Both the position numbers and the translations under genes were made by a program. Source: Spirosoma oryzicola (lineage in GTDB: Bacteria; Bacteroidota; Bacteroidia; Cytophagales; Spirosomataceae). Taken from it: a DNA stretch of 64,000 bases. The notes below the pieces were generated by a model, which was not told the DNA's origin, ran no database searches, and saw only the letters and a list, made by a program, of their open reading frames with translations. Below, one piece after another: positions 61,412 to 64,000 of this stretch. Position 1 is the first letter of the stretch, and the number at the start of each line of letters is the position of its first letter. The stretch lies in NCBI RefSeq assembly GCF_021233055.1, contig NZ_CP089538.1, positions 1,345,501-1,409,500 on the forward strand. The letters run 5' to 3'.

Positions 61412-61445
61412 ATGTGGTGTCGGTTTTGAGAAACCGACACCACAT
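61412..61445. repeat. Palindromic dispersed repeat, copy C
   Basis: Perfect 15-base stem (61412-61426 with 61431-61445) with loop TGAG, containing the GGTGTCGGTTT core. It lies 11 bases after the stop of the Tat-exported glycosidase-like gene and may end its transcript. Confidence 0.85.
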
Positions 61446-61456
61446 TCTGAAAACGG

Positions 61457-63640
61457 TCAGGCTAAATCGAGCGCGACAATCTCATGGTCCCGCACTTTAG
61501 GGACCGCTACCGTTACTTTGCCGTTCTTTAGCTCAAATTTTGGTTTCTGGTCGCTCATGAGCAGTTTAACACCCGTTACTTTTGCCCCCGATGGAACCTG
61601 AACGGTCACCTGCGCGTCAACCGGAATCAACTCCCGGAATGGGCCTTTCATCATCATCGGATTGGTTAGGTTAACCAGATGAACCGTCATTGATTTTTGC
61701 TGCCGCCACACGTTGACATCAATTACGCCCGGACCCGCTATCGATACAACCGGTTCTTCGTCGAGCGCCCAGTTGATTACATTGCTGAGCAATTGCCCGT
61801 GATCGATGCTGAGCATCTGCCAGAACGACCGGTCCAGGTCGCCGGGAATATAGGCCACGCGTCCCTTGCCAACCTGCCGCAGGTAAAGCTCCCGCGTATC
61901 GGTCTGGGCCACGCGCGGGTACACATCTTCCATCGGCAAATCGGGATAGGTCGGAATAAGTGTAATCGGACTGGGAAACGTGTCCGTTGGTTTGACGTTG
62001 ACCTTGTAAACAGAATTGATAATGCGGGGCGTGTCGTCCAGCCCTTTCAGAATCTGCTGCGTCTGGCTGTTCTTGGCGTCCTGCCGTAGTTGTAGGTAAC
62101 TGTTCCGCATTGGCCCTTCAACCTTCTGATCGTACGAAACGCCGAGCAGACTGGCTAGTCCGAAGTCGGGCCGTTGTTTGCCTTCTTCGTCGTACAGCGA
62201 TGTTTCAAACGTAGCCACCAAACTCCCGCCATTGTCCACGAAGGCCTGTAACTGCTTGCACTGGGCGTCGGAAAGAGCCGCAATGTTAGGCAGAATCAAC
62301 AGCTTGAACCGCTTGAGGTCATCGGGTGTCAGCAAACGGTCGTTTACCATGTCGAACGGAACGCGGCTTTCAACCAGCGTGTGGTAGATTCCGTCGAGAT
62401 GATCACCACTTTTCTGCTGCCAGGGTTTACCGCCGTAATTCCGATCCGTCTGTTCGGAATAGACAACGCCGACGCGGGCCAGCGATGCCGTGTTACGCAG
62501 GTACGATTCGTTCTTGTGGTACCCTTCGTACAGGTTAGCTACGGCTTCCATCCACCGCTTGTCGTAAATATCGCCCCCAAACTTCACGAAGCAGGGCCGC
62601 ATCCCGTTGGCGGTTCCTTCGGCGGCCCAAATCCGGATTTCGGCGTCGCTTTGCACCGAATCTTTCCAACGGAATTCTTCTTCGATACCAACGCTGAAAA
62701 TACCGATTAAGGGTTTCAGGCCCAGCGTCGAGCGCAATTCTTTCGCTCCTTTCCCGTTAGCCCAGGGTGGTGCCAAACCCCGGCGGGCCTGCTGATCGGC
62801 AAAGAACAGATCGGCTTCTTTACCCGTCGTAACTTTATCCGGGAATCCGTTCGGGATGAAGCGGGCGGTTGGTTTCTTTTTGCGAATGTCCGCGTCCCAA
62901 ACCGCCCACAGTTCCCGCAATCGTTTCATGCGCCATTCCGCCCATTTGCGGTAGGTCGGGTCTAGCTTCTCGGTTTTCTGGGGCAGCTCTAACCCCGAAT
63001 ACGCTTTGAAATTGGTTTTGCAGTGTGCGCAGTAGCAGACATCATGCCCGTGCCAGCGATTTGAGAAGATGCCTTCGGGGGAGAAGTTGTCCATGATTTC
63101 CGCATTCACCCGTGTCATAAACTCAAAGTTGTAAGGCCCCAGCGCGCAGGTTACCCACAAATCGGGATTCGCCCAGTGGCGACGTTTTTTTCCGTCGGCG
63201 GTTACCGCAATCCAGTCGGGGTGCGCGTCGTAAACGTCCTGACGAGCCGCGTGAGGGTCGGTACGCAGCATGATCTTCATACCCTGTTTTCTACAACCTT
63301 CCACCAGATAGCCCAGCGTATTCGTATTGCCCATAAAATCGCTGCGGTGGTGTAGCGGAATGTTGGTCGGGTAGAACGCGACAATGCCACCCGCGCTCAG
63401 CAAAGCGCCATCGGCGTGAATACGCTTGAAGTAAGCCAGCCAGAAATCGGGATCATAGTGGCCGGGGTCCCGTTCGACAAAGGCTAACTGTGCCCACCGC
63501 ATGGGGCCGTCGAGCCAGTAGGATTCAGGGGGTGCTACATGATTCGTCAACAAAGGCGAACCCGCCCACACGGACGCTCCCGAGAAGGCGAAGGAACCTC
63601 CCAACAAACCGGTTGTCTTTATGAAATTTCTTCTTTCCAT
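61457..63640 (-). CDS. Tat-exported glycoside hydrolase-like protein
   Basis: Predicted periplasmic protein of 727 residues. Twin-arginine signal (MERRNFIKTTGLLGGSFAFSG), then a TIM-barrel domain of the 'hypothetical glycosyl hydrolase 6'/alpha-amylase-like type (about 40-400: MKIMLRTDPHAARQDVYDAHPDW, GIFSNRWHGHDVCYCAHCKTNF), a beta-galactosidase trimerisation/glutamine-amidotransferase-like domain (about 405-640: ARVGVVYSEQTDRNYGG, LLILPNIAALSDAQCKQLQAFVDNGGSLVATFETSLYDEEG, VAYIPGDLDRSFW), and a C-terminal beta-sandwich. The CYCAHC pair may bind metal. A 7-base hairpin (63648-63667) lies in the leader. No substrate can be given; GH42-like chemistry on a galactoside is one possibility. Confidence 0.82.
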   Translation of the reverse strand: MERRNFIKTTGLLGGSFAFSGASVWAGSPLLTNHVAPPESYWLDGPMRWAQLAFVERDPGHYDPDFWLAYFKRIHADGALLSAGGIVAFYPTNIPLHHRSDFMGNTNTLGYLVEGCRKQGMKIMLRTDPHAARQDVYDAHPDWIAVTADGKKRRHWANPDLWVTCALGPYNFEFMTRVNAEIMDNFSPEGIFSNRWHGHDVCYCAHCKTNFKAYSGLELPQKTEKLDPTYRKWAEWRMKRLRELWAVWDADIRKKKPTARFIPNGFPDKVTTGKEADLFFADQQARRGLAPPWANGKGAKELRSTLGLKPLIGIFSVGIEEEFRWKDSVQSDAEIRIWAAEGTANGMRPCFVKFGGDIYDKRWMEAVANLYEGYHKNESYLRNTASLARVGVVYSEQTDRNYGGKPWQQKSGDHLDGIYHTLVESRVPFDMVNDRLLTPDDLKRFKLLILPNIAALSDAQCKQLQAFVDNGGSLVATFETSLYDEEGKQRPDFGLASLLGVSYDQKVEGPMRNSYLQLRQDAKNSQTQQILKGLDDTPRIINSVYKVNVKPTDTFPSPITLIPTYPDLPMEDVYPRVAQTDTRELYLRQVGKGRVAYIPGDLDRSFWQMLSIDHGQLLSNVINWALDEEPVVSIAGPGVIDVNVWRQQKSMTVHLVNLTNPMMMKGPFRELIPVDAQVTVQVPSGAKVTGVKLLMSDQKPKFELKNGKVTVAVPKVRDHEIVALDLA

Positions 63641-63812
63641 ACAGAATCGTGAGGCTGAGTCCTCACGTTAGGATTTGGGTATAGGAATCGTCTGGTTGAA
63701 AACGGTGGGGCTGGATGGGTAAAACCGATCGATACGGGAAAATATCTGAACGTCCGCTGGTTTAGTAGTGTAGGTAGGCGGAGTCAGGTAATGACAAGCA
63801 AAGGATTTTCGC

Positions 63813-63842
63813 GTGGTGTCGGTTTCTCAAAACCGACACCAC
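63813..63842. repeat. Palindromic dispersed repeat, copy D
   Basis: Perfect 13-base stem (63813-63825 with 63830-63842) with loop CTCA, containing the GGTGTCGGTTT core, followed by CATAGAAG as in copy B. Confidence 0.85.
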
Positions 63843-63927
63843 CATAGAAGGGTATCAGATTGGGGCAAATCCAATAGTTCAGACAATACTGGTTCTCAAA
63901 CCGCACGGGAGGCCCCGCCGACTCCAC
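63818..63927 (-). repeat. 110-bp dispersed repeat, copy 2
   Basis: Inverted copy of 54247-54356, same length, no gaps, about 90 identical positions counted by eye. With copy D it fills much of the 301-base gap between the Tat-exported glycosidase-like gene and the partial gene at the right edge; nothing else was seen in that gap. Confidence 0.75.
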
Positions 63928-63941
63928 CGTCAAATGACTTT

Positions 63942-64000
63942 TCAGAGATTCCGTGCTTTCAACTGCTCAACGGCGTAGCTGGCGGCCCGCGCTGTCAGTG
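63942..64000 (-). CDS. C-terminal end of an unidentified gene, cut by window edge
   Basis: The minus strand shows 18 codons then TGA, reading LTARAASYAVEQLKARNL. The helical, Ala-rich ending looks like a real protein C-terminus, and it is immediately followed by the intergenic repeat as after other genes here. Too little is visible to name the family. Confidence 0.35.
   Translation of the reverse strand, partial: LTARAASYAVEQLKARNL

Overview
The window looks like chromosome of a Cytophagales bacterium, most probably Spirosoma or a close relative (Bacteroidota). This rests on four tandem SusC/SusD pairs, an N-terminal carboxypeptidase-like repeat on every SusC, SusD lipoproteins, a FecR protein, Bacteroidota-type promoters (TTG-N19/20-TAnnTTTG) in front of several genes, little sign of Shine-Dalgarno sequences, and a base composition near 50% G+C by eye. 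No tRNA, rRNA, CRISPR array, transposase or phage gene was seen.

Layout. 1-1511 (-): two-component system, the kinase cut by the window edge. 1650-3866 (-): fused trehalose-6-phosphate synthase/phosphatase. 4153-6642 (+): arginine deiminase-like enzyme then a CtlX-type citrulline hydrolase, together a possible arginine to ornithine route. 6712-14673: accessory metabolism: a Gfo/Idh/MocA oxidoreductase, a MarR repressor with two matching operators, a small reading frame, a DUF2807 protein, two short-chain dehydrogenases, a beta-barrel protein, a subtilisin-like protease and a MaoC hydratase. 14811-25557 (-): two SusC/SusD operons, the second with an extra lipoprotein. 25700-29342: periplasmic M20 amidohydrolase, SDR, DUF2851 protein.

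29510-38662 (-) is one polysaccharide-utilization operon: FecR, SusC, SusD, Tat-exported TIM-barrel isomerase/epimerase, DUF1080 (3-keto-glycoside hydrolase/lyase family) and Tat-exported Gfo/Idh/MocA dehydrogenase. The enzymes match the recently described 3-keto (oxidise, then eliminate or hydrolyse) way of cleaving glycosides, here joined to its own outer-membrane importer.

39948-57146 (+) is a second catabolic locus: ROK regulator, N-acylglucosamine 2-epimerase, FucP-type sugar transporter, DUF4127, SusC, SusD, Tat-exported FAD oxidoreductase, GH20 beta-hexosaminidase, and a PQQ-type dehydrogenase fused to PKD, cytochrome c and a carbohydrate-binding-like domain. It suggests uptake of N-acetylhexosamine glycans with an unusual oxidative part and no visible lyase, deacetylase or deaminase. 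57206-61342 (-) holds glycerate kinase, a D-2-hydroxyacid dehydrogenase and a lactate/glycolate-type permease. 61457-63640 (-) is a Tat-exported glycosidase-like protein, and the tail of another gene touches the right edge.

The intergenic DNA is rich in structure: a dispersed palindrome (core GGTGTCGGTTT-n4-AAACCGACACC, five hairpins at four sites, two of them inside a 110-bp longer repeat), a second family built on GACAGGATT units, and several long perfect hairpins just after stop codons.

CDS starts were moved from the longest open frame where that began at TTG or GTG and a better start lay downstream; these cases are noted.
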